Below are positions 54,976 to 62,568 of a DNA stretch of 64,000 bases, piece by piece. The stretch lies in assembly GCA_016124335.1 (NCBI GenBank), contig WGNX01000008.1, positions 1 through 64,000 on the forward strand. Reading direction: 5' to 3'. Under the pieces are notes generated by a model that worked only from the letters and a program-made list of their open reading frames with translations, was not told the DNA's origin and made no database searches. Positions within the stretch are counted from its first letter, which is position 1. Every line of letters begins with the position of its first letter. The stretch is from Alphaproteobacteria bacterium (GTDB lineage Bacteria; Pseudomonadota; Alphaproteobacteria; CACIAM-22H2). Position numbers and translations under genes: made by a program.

Positions 54976-56655
54976 ATGGCCGGATCGATTCGCCCCGCCC
55001 GAACGCTGTTGTGCGCCCTTTTTTTCGGGTTCTGCGCCTCGACGGCGCATGCGCAATCGGTTGTCCTGCCGCCGGCTGCCGAACCGCGGCTCCCCGGTCG
55101 GCCGCCGCCGGTGCCCGAGGCCGATCTCGACATCACGATTCCCGCCCAGCCGCGCAGCGCCGAGCCGCGCGCGGTCGACGAGCTGCGATTCGCCATACGC
55201 CAGATCGTCGTCGAAGGGTCGACCATCTACAGCGAGGCCCAACTCTCGGCTTTCACCGCGCCGCTGATCGGCCAGACGCTGGGCCTGTCCGCGATAACGT
55301 CAGCAGCCGAAGCCATCGAAAGCCGGTATCGCGCGGACGGGTACGTGCTGACGCGCGTTTTCGTGCCGCCCCAGCGCGTGGGCGACGGCACGTTCCGCAT
55401 CCGGGTCGTCGAGGGGTTCCTGTCGGAAATCCGGTTCGACGGCGGATCACCGTCCACGCGCACGCGCATCGAGGCGTATCTGCGCCGCGCATTCGAAGGC
55501 CGGCCGGCGAATCTTCGCGCGATCGAACGCGGCCTGCTTCTCGCCGGCGATCTGGCCGGGGTCGTTGCCGCCGGAACGCTGGCGCCGGGGTCCGAGCCCG
55601 GCTCGTCGACGCTGCTGGTGCGCATCGACGAAAAGCCGGTGCAGGCGAGCGCCACGCTTTCCAATCGCGCGTCCAAGTATCAGGGGCCGGTGACAGTCTA
55701 CGGGGAATCGTCGTTCAACAATTTTCTCGGCGAGAACGAGCAGATCACGTTCGGCGCCTCGACGGTCCCCTCGATCCAGTCGAGCCGGGAGCTGCGGCAG
55801 GGCGTCTTTCGTTACGCGATGCCCGTGGGCGGCGACGGTGCCACGGTCGGCTGGGACATGACCTATTCGTGGGGCTGGCCCGCGCACACGCTCAAATCGC
55901 TTCAGGTCAACACGATCGCGTGGCGCTTCGGGCCGCGCGCCTCCTATCCCCTGATCCGCTCGCGGCGCGAGAGCCTCGTTTTCGACACGTCGGCCTATGT
56001 CTCGCGCACCGAGACGTTCGTGCGCGGCGACCCGCTGACGCGCGACCGCTATCTTGCGGCCGACGCGCGCGTGACGTGGTCGTATCTCGGTTTCCTCAAG
56101 GGCGCGACCGTGGTTTCGGCGGGAATCGTGCAGGGCCTTGCCGGCTGGGACAATCACCGCAGCGGCGAAGTGCCCAACACCCGGTCGGACGCGCAGACCG
56201 GGTTCACGAAATATACGGGCGAAATCCGGCGCATCCAGCTGCTTGTCGACCAGTTCTCCGCGCAATGGACGCTCGCCGGCCAGTATTCGCGCAGCAAGCT
56301 CTTTTCGGGCGAGGAGTTCTCGCTTGGCGGCGGCCGCTTCGGGCGCGGCTACGATCCCTCGGAGATCACCGGCATCAACGGCGCCGGCTCGGCGCTCGAT
56401 CTGCGTTACGGCGATCTCGCGACGAACGGCTGGCAGCCTTACGCGTTCTACGACTATGGCTGGGTGTGGGCACGACGGACCGGTGCCGCGTCGTGGACGC
56501 AATCGCTCGCCTCGACAGGTCTTGGCGTGCGCTGGGCGCCGGAATCGTGGCTGACGTCGAGCTTCGAACTTGCCCAGCCCTTGACCCGCGCCCCGGCGCT
56601 TGCTGAAAACCGCAAGCCGCTCCGGCTCTATTTCGACATCTCGATGCGGTTCTGA
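54976..56655 (+). CDS. TpsB/FhaC (ShlB/HecB)-family outer-membrane transporter of a two-partner secretion system
   Basis: 559 residues. Signal peptide ends TAHAQS; a Pro-rich stretch follows. Two POTRA modules (about 70-220; the first is FAIRQIVVEGSTIYSEAQLS and DGYVLTRVFVPPQRVGDGTF) precede a 16-strand barrel ending in RLYFDISMRF, with a terminal Phe as expected for an outer-membrane protein. The FhaC-type VRW/LGG motifs are seen (FSLGGGRFGRGYDPSEITG). It secretes a TpsA exoprotein; no haemagglutinin-like TpsA gene lies in the window. ATG 54976 is chosen over an upstream TTG because it precedes the signal peptide. Confidence 0.9.
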   Translation: MAGSIRPARTLLCALFFGFCASTAHAQSVVLPPAAEPRLPGRPPPVPEADLDITIPAQPRSAEPRAVDELRFAIRQIVVEGSTIYSEAQLSAFTAPLIGQTLGLSAITSAAEAIESRYRADGYVLTRVFVPPQRVGDGTFRIRVVEGFLSEIRFDGGSPSTRTRIEAYLRRAFEGRPANLRAIERGLLLAGDLAGVVAAGTLAPGSEPGSSTLLVRIDEKPVQASATLSNRASKYQGPVTVYGESSFNNFLGENEQITFGASTVPSIQSSRELRQGVFRYAMPVGGDGATVGWDMTYSWGWPAHTLKSLQVNTIAWRFGPRASYPLIRSRRESLVFDTSAYVSRTETFVRGDPLTRDRYLAADARVTWSYLGFLKGATVVSAGIVQGLAGWDNHRSGEVPNTRSDAQTGFTKYTGEIRRIQLLVDQFSAQWTLAGQYSRSKLFSGEEFSLGGGRFGRGYDPSEITGINGAGSALDLRYGDLATNGWQPYAFYDYGWVWARRTGAASWTQSLASTGLGVRWAPESWLTSSFELAQPLTRAPALAENRKPLRLYFDISMRF

Positions 56656-56670
56656 ACCCGGAAAATGCAA

Positions 56671-56706
56671 CGGGCCCGGCCGGTTTCCCGGTCGGGCCCG
56701 CTTTTC
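56671..56706 (+). terminator. Rho-independent terminator after the TpsB gene
   Basis: CGGGCCCGGCCGG pairs with CCGGTCGGGCCCG (one wobble-type mismatch) around a four-base loop, and CTTTTC follows. The stem begins 15 bases after the stop. It may also end the convergent small gene on the other strand. Confidence 0.75.
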
Positions 56707-56724
56707 ATCCGAGAACGAAGCCGA

Positions 56725-56937
56725 TCAGGGCTTCTTGATCTTCTTGGCCGCCGGCTTCTTCTTGGCGACCGGCTTCTTCTTGTCGGCGACCTGCGTGACG
56801 GCGGCCGAACCATGATCGCGCGCGAGCGACGAAACGGCCGTGCCCGCGCCAAACGACGAAGCCTGCGCCGGGGCCGGCGCGAACGCCATCATCCCGACAA
56901 CCAGCGCTGCTGCGCCGGCGATTGCGAAAATCCGCAT
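56725..56937 (-). CDS. Small secreted Lys-rich protein
   Basis: 70 residues from ATG 56937 with AAGGAGGAG just upstream, a very strong ribosome binding site. A signal peptide ends APAQAS; the mature protein is about 45 residues and ends in a repeat of KKKP(V/A)AKKKPAAKK, strongly basic. It may bind anionic surface polymers or nucleic acid in the periplasm. I do not recognise a family. Composition is like that of its neighbours. Confidence 0.7.
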   Translation of the reverse strand: MRIFAIAGAAALVVGMMAFAPAPAQASSFGAGTAVSSLARDHGSAAVTQVADKKKPVAKKKPAAKKIKKP

Positions 56938-57055
56938 ACTCTCCTCCTTGTAACCGCGACCGGAAGGTCGCGACTCGACGGGAAAAGTCTGCGCGTCGCC
57001 GTCAAATCCCGGCAAGCGATCGAGCCTTTCTGTAATCGACTGTTACGCGATCATT

Positions 57056-57892
57056 CTAAGAGCCGGCTCTGACGGGCACGGCGTTCGGGAAGAACAACTG
57101 CTGGCCGTTGATCTTGTAGTCCGCGATCGTTTTCCGTCCGGCCGGGCCGATCAGCCAATCGATGAAGGCCTGCCCGAGTGCTTGCTTGACCGTCGGATGC
57201 CTGGCGGGATTTACGAGAATGACACCGTACTGGTTGAAAAGCCGCTCGTCGCCCTGAACGACGATTTCGAGATCGCCGCGGTTCTTGAAATTGAGCCAGG
57301 TCGCACGGTCGGAAAGGATATAGGCGTTCATGGCGGCGGCAGTGTTGAGCGCCGGACCCATGCCTTGCCCGATGTCGCGATACCACGGGCCCTTCACGGC
57401 ATCGAGATCGACGCCCGCCGCTTTCCAGTAGCGCAGCTCGGCCGAATGCGTGCCCGAGCGGTCGCCGCGCGAAACGAAGGGCGCCTTGCTTCCGGCGATG
57501 CGCTGCAGCGCCATCGTCACGTCCTTGAGCCCTGTGACTTTGGCGGGATCGGCTTTCGGCCCGACGATGACGAAGTCGTTGTACATCACCTGATTGCGCT
57601 TCACGCCCGCTCCTTCGGCGACGAACTTTTCCTCGGCCGGCTTGTCGTGGACGAAAACGACGTCGGCATCGCCGCGCCGGCCGACGTCGAGCGCCTGACC
57701 GGTCCCAAGCGCCACCACACGAACATCGATGCCCGAATCGCGCTTGAACGCAGGCAGCAGGAATCCGAAAAGGCCCGACTGGTCGGTCGACGTCGTCGAC
57801 GCGACGGTGATGAACTTCTCCTGTGCGCCTGCCTGAAGCGGTGCGAGCGCCAGAAAAAGGATCGCGGACAGAATTCTCGGCAATTTCACCAT
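57056..57892 (-). CDS. tupA: Tungstate ABC transporter substrate-binding protein TupA
   Basis: 278 residues, signal peptide ending LQAGAQ. TupA binds tungstate, or molybdate more weakly, in the periplasm. The anion loop STTSTDQSGLFGFLLPAF and the VALGTGQALDVGRRGDADVV and VSRGDRSGTHSAELRYW segments are typical. It is the last of the three-gene unit, overlapping tupC by seven bases. Specificity for tungstate is from family resemblance; molybdate cannot be excluded. Confidence 0.9.
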   Translation of the reverse strand: MVKLPRILSAILFLALAPLQAGAQEKFITVASTTSTDQSGLFGFLLPAFKRDSGIDVRVVALGTGQALDVGRRGDADVVFVHDKPAEEKFVAEGAGVKRNQVMYNDFVIVGPKADPAKVTGLKDVTMALQRIAGSKAPFVSRGDRSGTHSAELRYWKAAGVDLDAVKGPWYRDIGQGMGPALNTAAAMNAYILSDRATWLNFKNRGDLEIVVQGDERLFNQYGVILVNPARHPTVKQALGQAFIDWLIGPAGRKTIADYKINGQQLFFPNAVPVRAGS

Positions 57893-58590
57893 GGCAATTC
57901 TCCCTTGAGGAAGGCGACGGCCTCCGGGGTGGCCGGCGCGCGGAAAAAGGTTTCGGCCGACGCGCGTTCCACCACGCGTCCCTTGTGCAGGAAAAGGATG
58001 TCCTGTCCCAGGCGGCGCGCCTGACCAAGATTGTGCGTCGTCATGACGATCGCCGTTCCCTCGGCGGCCATCGCCAGCACGATCTCCTCCACCGCCGCGC
58101 TTGCACCGGGGTCGAGGCTGGCCGTCGGCTCGTCGAGAAAAAGCACGTGGGGTTCAAGCGCCCAAGCGCGGGCCAGCGCCACGCGCTGCTGCTCGCCACC
58201 CGACAGGACGCGGGCGGGGCGGTCGGCAAGATGGCCGAGGCCGACGCGCGCGAGCGCGGCCTCGGCGCGTCGCCGACGCTCGGCATCCGGCACGCCGCGC
58301 AGCTTCAGGCCGTAAGCGACGTTGGCGCGCGCGGACCGGCGAAGCATGACGGGCCGTTGAAACACCATCGCCTGATGTCCGGCCGGATCTTCGGTCCATA
58401 TGACCGAACCTTGCGTCGGCGCGACGAGGCCATGGCACAGGCGCAGCAGCATGCTTTTGCCCGCGCCATTCGGCCCGACGATGACCGTGCGCCGGGCGGG
58501 CTCGATGCGCAGCGTGAAGTCCGACACGACGCGTGCGCCGGCTATTTCCAGCGCGACGCGGTCGAGGACGAGGGGAAGCGGCCCGCGCAT
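57886..58590 (-). CDS. tupC: Tungstate ABC transporter ATP-binding protein TupC
   Basis: 234 residues from ATG 58590, two bases after the tupB stop. Walker A GPNGAGKS, signature LSGGEQQRVALARAWAL, Walker B LFLDEPTASLD and switch His in MTTHNLGQA are all intact. It drives the importer with TupB and TupA. The C-terminus overlaps the tupA start by seven bases, so translation is coupled. Confidence 0.93.
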   Translation of the reverse strand: MRGPLPLVLDRVALEIAGARVVSDFTLRIEPARRTVIVGPNGAGKSMLLRLCHGLVAPTQGSVIWTEDPAGHQAMVFQRPVMLRRSARANVAYGLKLRGVPDAERRRRAEAALARVGLGHLADRPARVLSGGEQQRVALARAWALEPHVLFLDEPTASLDPGASAAVEEIVLAMAAEGTAIVMTTHNLGQARRLGQDILFLHKGRVVERASAETFFRAPATPEAVAFLKGELPW

Positions 58591-58592
58591 GT

Positions 58593-59297
58593 TCAGCCGT
58601 AGCGCCGCAACGAGATCGCGCGGACCCAACTTGCCGCGGCGTTGATGGCCACGACCGTCGCGATCAGGACGATGCCGAGGCCGAGTGCCAGCGGCAGATC
58701 GCCCTTGCTCGTCTCCAGCGCGATGGTCGTCGTCATCACGCGCGTGACGCCGTCGATGTTGCCGCCCACGATCATCACGGCGCCGACCTCGGCGCTCGCG
58801 CGCCCGAAACCGGCGAGCACGACGGTGACAAGCGCGTACCGGCTGTCCCAAAGCAGCGTGCATGCGGACTGGAGCGTCGTGGCGCCGAGCGAGCGCAACT
58901 GCTCGCCATGTTCGGCCCATGCATCCTCGATCGTCTGCCGCGACAGGGCGGCAAGGATCGGCGCGATGAGGATCGTCTGCGCGAAGACCATCGCGGCCGG
59001 CGTGAAGAGCAGGCCCGCCGCACCGAGCGGTCCCGCGCGCGAGAGCAGCAGATAGACGACAAGGCCCACCACGACCGGCGGCAGTCCCATCATCGCGTTG
59101 AGGACGACGACGGCGGCACCACGACCGGGAAAGCGCACAAGCGCCAGCATCGCACCGGCGGGAAGACCGATCGCCGCGGCGATCAGCGTCGCGGCAAGGC
59201 TGACCTTCAGCGACAGCGCGACGATCGCGTAAAGATGCGCATCGCCGTGCGAAAGCAGGCCCGCCGCGGCGGCCAAGGCGTCACCGAACGTGTGCAT
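58593..59297 (-). CDS. tupB: Tungstate ABC transporter permease TupB
   Basis: 234 residues, about five transmembrane helices. The ABC permease loop IEDAWAEHGEQLRSLGATTLQ is present; the rest (LPAGAMLALVRFPGRGAAVVVLNAMMGLPPVVVGLVVYLL) is typical of TupB/WtpB. It heads tupB-tupC-tupA and is divergent from a one-component regulator, 98 bases away. Confidence 0.92.
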   Translation of the reverse strand: MHTFGDALAAAAGLLSHGDAHLYAIVALSLKVSLAATLIAAAIGLPAGAMLALVRFPGRGAAVVVLNAMMGLPPVVVGLVVYLLLSRAGPLGAAGLLFTPAAMVFAQTILIAPILAALSRQTIEDAWAEHGEQLRSLGATTLQSACTLLWDSRYALVTVVLAGFGRASAEVGAVMIVGGNIDGVTRVMTTTIALETSKGDLPLALGLGIVLIATVVAINAAASWVRAISLRRYG

Positions 59298-59356
59298 GTC
59301 GGCCTGGATCGTCGGGCAGTTGCGGACGGGGCGTCAATGCGATCCGGCCGCGGTCT

Positions 59357-59385
59357 TTGCAGGAATTTGCTGGAAAATGCATAAT
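59357..59385 (+). promoter_or_regulatory. Promoter of the HTH/PBP-like regulator gene
   Basis: TTGCAG at 59357-59362 and CATAAT at 59380-59385 are 17 bases apart. A start site near 59392 would leave about four bases before the ATG at 59396. This supports that ATG over an upstream TTG within the -35 box. Confidence 0.5.
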
Positions 59386-59395
59386 CCGTTCGGAA

Positions 59396-60283
59396 ATGAC
59401 GGATACGATCCTCACGACGGCGGAAGTCGCGGCCTATCTTCGCCTCAAGGAGCGCACGATCTACGAACTCGTGCGTTCCAGGCGCATTCCGTGCACGCGC
59501 ATCGGCGGCAAGTGGCTCTTCCCGCGCGCACTGATCGACCGATGGCTGGTCGAAAATACCGAATACGGCAAAGGCCAGAACGCCGCCGTTCGACCGCCGC
59601 CGATTCTTGCCGGCAGTCACGACCCGCTGCTCGAATGGGCCCTCCGCCGCTCGCGGTCGGGCCTTGCGACGATGACGGCGGGTTCGCTCGACGGGCTCGA
59701 CGCCTTGCGCGAGGGGGGCGCATTGCTTGCGGCACTCCACATCGTCGATCCGGATACCGGCGACTTCAACGTGCCTGCCCTGCAAACGGCCCTTCCGGCG
59801 CACGGCATCGTCGCCGTCGTCTGGGCATGGCGCCAGCAGGGGCTGCTTGTTCCGCACGGCAATCCCATGCGCCTCCATCGGCTTTCCGACCTGCGGCGGC
59901 GACGCGCGCGCGTCGTGCTGCGCCAACCCCAGGCGGGCAGCCACGTGCTGTTCATGCACCTGCTGGCCGAGGCGGGCATCCGGCTCGATTCGCTGAAGGT
60001 GATCGAGACGTTGGCGTTGAACGAAACGGAAATCGCCGCGGCGGTTCGCGAAGGCCGTGCCGATGCCGGTTTTGGGGTCGAAGCGTCGGCCGGGCAGCTG
60101 GGCGTCGATTTCGTGCCGCTGTTCCGCGAGCGCTTCGATCTGGCGATGCGACAGCGCGATTATTTCGAAGCGCCGGTCCAGCGGTTGCTCGAATTCGCGC
60201 GCGGCGAGGCATTTGCCGCGCACGCCGAACGGTTGGGCGGTTACGACCTGCGCGAATTCGGCCGGGTCGTTCTCAACCAGTAG
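59396..60283 (+). CDS. One-component regulator: excisionase-type HTH with periplasmic-binding-like domain
   Basis: 295 residues. Residues 5-55 are an excisionase/MerR-like HTH (LTTAEVAAYLRLKERTIYEL, then VRSRRIPCTRIGGKWLFP). The remainder is a PBP_like_2-type domain (SGLATMTAGSLDGLDALREG; LALNETEIAAAVREGRADAG; VEASAGQLGVDFVPLFRERF). Such proteins bind molybdate or tungstate and repress transport genes. It is divergent from tupBCA, so it probably regulates that operon in response to intracellular tungstate. Confidence 0.85.
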   Translation: MTDTILTTAEVAAYLRLKERTIYELVRSRRIPCTRIGGKWLFPRALIDRWLVENTEYGKGQNAAVRPPPILAGSHDPLLEWALRRSRSGLATMTAGSLDGLDALREGGALLAALHIVDPDTGDFNVPALQTALPAHGIVAVVWAWRQQGLLVPHGNPMRLHRLSDLRRRRARVVLRQPQAGSHVLFMHLLAEAGIRLDSLKVIETLALNETEIAAAVREGRADAGFGVEASAGQLGVDFVPLFRERFDLAMRQRDYFEAPVQRLLEFARGEAFAAHAERLGGYDLREFGRVVLNQ

Positions 60284-60285
60284 GC

Positions 60286-61944
60286 CTAGAACGAGTCGGC
60301 ATTCGCGTTCGGCCAGCTATGGACGAAGGCCGGATGATCGGTGCCATCGAGGATCTCGCCGGGCTTCACGAACCGGTAGATCTCGGCGAACGTCGCGCTC
60401 TGGCTCGGACCAAGGCGTCGCGAGATGTGCTGCGGCTTGAGTTCGCTCGGGTGCGTGAGGCCGGCCGCGCCGATCAGTTCGCCCAGTGCCGTAACGGTCG
60501 ACTTGTGGAACTGCGCGACGCGCTGCGCCTTGTCGGGAACGACGAGCGCGCGCTGGCGGACCTTGTCCTGCGTGGCGACGCCGACAGGGCAACGGTCGGT
60601 GTGACAGCTCTGCGACTGGATGCAGCCGACCGCGAACATGAAGCCGCGCGCGGCGTTGCACCAATCCGCCCCCAGCGCCATCACGCGCGCCATGTCGAAG
60701 GCCGAAGTGATCTTGCCGCCGGCACCGACCTTGATGCGGTCGCGGATGCCGAGCCCGACAAGCGCATTGTGCGCGAAAACGAGCCCATCGCGCAGCGGCG
60801 TGCCCACATGGTCGAGGAATTCGAGCGGGGCGGCGCCCGTGCCGCCTTCCGACCCGTCGATGACGATGAAGTCGGGATAGATGCCGGTCTGCAGCATCGC
60901 CTTGCAGATGCCCAGAAACTCGGTCGGGTGGCCGATGCACAGCTTGAATCCGACGGGCTTGCCTTCGGAAAGTTCGCGCAGCTGGCCGATGAAGCGCACG
61001 AGCCCGATCGGCGTGGAGAACGCCGGATGGCAGGCGGGCGAAACGCAATCCACACCCTGCGGAACGCCGCGCGCGGCGGCGATCTCGGCCGAGACCTTTG
61101 GCCCCGGCAGCACGCCGCCGTGACCGGGCTTGGCGCCCTGACTCAGCTTGATCTCGATCATCTTGACCTGCGGCTCCTTCGCCTGCGCGGCAAAGCGCTC
61201 GGGCGAGAAGCTGCCGTCGTCGTTGCGGCAGCCGAAATAGCCGCTGCCGATTTCCCAGATGATGTCGCCGCCGTTCTCGCGGTGGTACTGGCTGAAACCG
61301 CCTTCGCCCGTGTCGTGCGCGAAGCCGCCCATCGCGGCCCCCTTGTTGAGCGCGCGGATGGCGTTGGCCGACAGGGCCCCGAAGCTCATGGCCGAGACAT
61401 TGAACACCGACAGCGAATAAGGCTGGCGGCATTCGGGCCCGCCGACCTTGATGCGGAAGGACTCGTTCGTGTGCGGCTTGGGTGCAAGCGAGTGGTTCAC
61501 CCATTCGAATCCGGTGGCATAGACGTCGAGCATCGTGCCGAACGGACGCTTGTCGAGAGCCGCCTTTGCCCGCTGGTAGACGATCGAGCGCTTGTCGCGA
61601 TTGAACGGCATCCCGTCGGTGTCGCTCTCGAGGAAGTACTGCCGGATTTCGGGGCGGATCTCCTCGAGCAGGAAGCGGATATGCGCGGCGATCGGATAAT
61701 TGCGCAGGATCGAATGGTGCTTCTGGAAGAAGTCCCGCGTGCCGACCAGCGCCAGGATCGCGGCCACGACGAAGGGCACAAGGAACCAGCTGTCGACATA
61801 GCTCGCCGCCCCGAACGCCACCGTGGCGACAAGGCTCAGCGTGTACGTGATATAGCGGGGGGCGAATGCGAGAAGCAGGAACGACAGCGGCGAGGGCGAC
61901 GGTTCGGCTTTGGCGTTGGGCTGCACGGTAACGTCACTCCCCAT
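60286..61944 (-). CDS. Membrane-anchored FMN-binding glutamate synthase-like protein
   Basis: 552 residues. Two N-terminal helices (about residues 30-70) precede a GltB-like synthase domain (about 130-540). FMN-binding landmarks include FNVSAMSFGALSANAIRALNKGA and FIVIDGSEGGTGAAPLEF; the 3Fe-4S Cys cluster is CIQSQSCHTDRC (CX5CX4C). The amidotransferase domain of GltB is absent. Such proteins are common in alphaproteobacteria with an unclear substrate; some are related to methylamine glutamate dehydrogenase. ATG 61944 is preferred over a TTG ten codons up. Confidence 0.85.
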   Translation of the reverse strand: MGSDVTVQPNAKAEPSPSPLSFLLLAFAPRYITYTLSLVATVAFGAASYVDSWFLVPFVVAAILALVGTRDFFQKHHSILRNYPIAAHIRFLLEEIRPEIRQYFLESDTDGMPFNRDKRSIVYQRAKAALDKRPFGTMLDVYATGFEWVNHSLAPKPHTNESFRIKVGGPECRQPYSLSVFNVSAMSFGALSANAIRALNKGAAMGGFAHDTGEGGFSQYHRENGGDIIWEIGSGYFGCRNDDGSFSPERFAAQAKEPQVKMIEIKLSQGAKPGHGGVLPGPKVSAEIAAARGVPQGVDCVSPACHPAFSTPIGLVRFIGQLRELSEGKPVGFKLCIGHPTEFLGICKAMLQTGIYPDFIVIDGSEGGTGAAPLEFLDHVGTPLRDGLVFAHNALVGLGIRDRIKVGAGGKITSAFDMARVMALGADWCNAARGFMFAVGCIQSQSCHTDRCPVGVATQDKVRQRALVVPDKAQRVAQFHKSTVTALGELIGAAGLTHPSELKPQHISRRLGPSQSATFAEIYRFVKPGEILDGTDHPAFVHSWPNANADSF

Positions 61945-61979
61945 CTGCAACGGCGTTTGAAGCCTTGTTGCCAATCACA

Positions 61980-61997
61980 TTATCGAAGTTTCGATAA
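61980..61997. promoter_or_regulatory. Perfect palindrome in the divergent promoter region
   Basis: TTATCGAA-GT-TTCGATAA is a perfect 8-bp inverted repeat in the 81-base gap between the FMN-protein gene and the MOSC gene. Its symmetry and AT-rich outer ends suit a dimeric regulator, which is not encoded nearby. Both genes could be controlled by it. Confidence 0.55.
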
Positions 61998-62025
61998 AGC
62001 GCCAACTTTGCGGTACGTTCCGGGC

Positions 62026-62568
62026 ATGATTGGCTTCGTCCTGGCGCTTGCCGCACGCGCCGAACATGGATTCTCGAAGGAGCCTCGCGAATCGATCCGG
62101 CTGGTTGCCGGCGAAGGCGTGGAAGGCGATGCCCATCGCGGCGTCACGGTACGCCACCGCAGCCGGGTCGCACGCGATCCGACCCGGCCGAATTTGAGAC
62201 AGGTCCATCTCATGCACGCCGAGCTGTTCGACGAACTTCGCGTGCGCGGGTTCGACGTGCGGCCCGGCCAATTGGGCGAAAACGTCACGATGCGCGGTCT
62301 CGATCTCCTCGCGCTTTCCAGCGGAACGCGCCTTCTTTTCGAAGGCGGGGTCGAACTCGTGGTGACGGGGCTGCGAAACCCGTGCGGGCAGATCGACGCG
62401 TTTCGTCCCGGCCTGTTGCAGGCCGTTCTCGATCGTACGGCGGATGGCGTGCCCGTGCGCAAGGCCGGCGTCATGTCGATCGTCGCGACGGGCGGAACGA
62501 TCCGGCCCGGCGAACTCGTGCAGGCGGCGGCGCCGTCCGGACCGTTGCGCCCGCTCGAGCCGGTCTAG
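62026..62568 (+). CDS. MOSC domain protein
   Basis: 180 residues from ATG 62026. The MOSC core is visible: VAGEGVEGDAHRGVTVRHRS, RQVHLMHAELFDELRVRGFD, LGENVTMRGLDLLAL and the conserved Cys in LRNPCGQIDAF. MOSC proteins bind molybdenum cofactor-linked sulfur and may take part in metal-sulfur trafficking or detoxification. Its position near a tungstate/molybdate transporter (about 2 kb) is notable but not in an operon. It converges with the NMT1-type gene, overlapping by four bases. Confidence 0.88.
   Translation: MIGFVLALAARAEHGFSKEPRESIRLVAGEGVEGDAHRGVTVRHRSRVARDPTRPNLRQVHLMHAELFDELRVRGFDVRPGQLGENVTMRGLDLLALSSGTRLLFEGGVELVVTGLRNPCGQIDAFRPGLLQAVLDRTADGVPVRKAGVMSIVATGGTIRPGELVQAAAPSGPLRPLEPV

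Noticed and set aside
59290-62568. Plus-strand open frame of about 1090 codons across the HTH regulator, FMN protein and MOSC gene
   Set aside because: Only its last 180 codons (62026 onward) match a known family (MOSC); the rest is antisense to the FMN protein or out of frame with the regulator.
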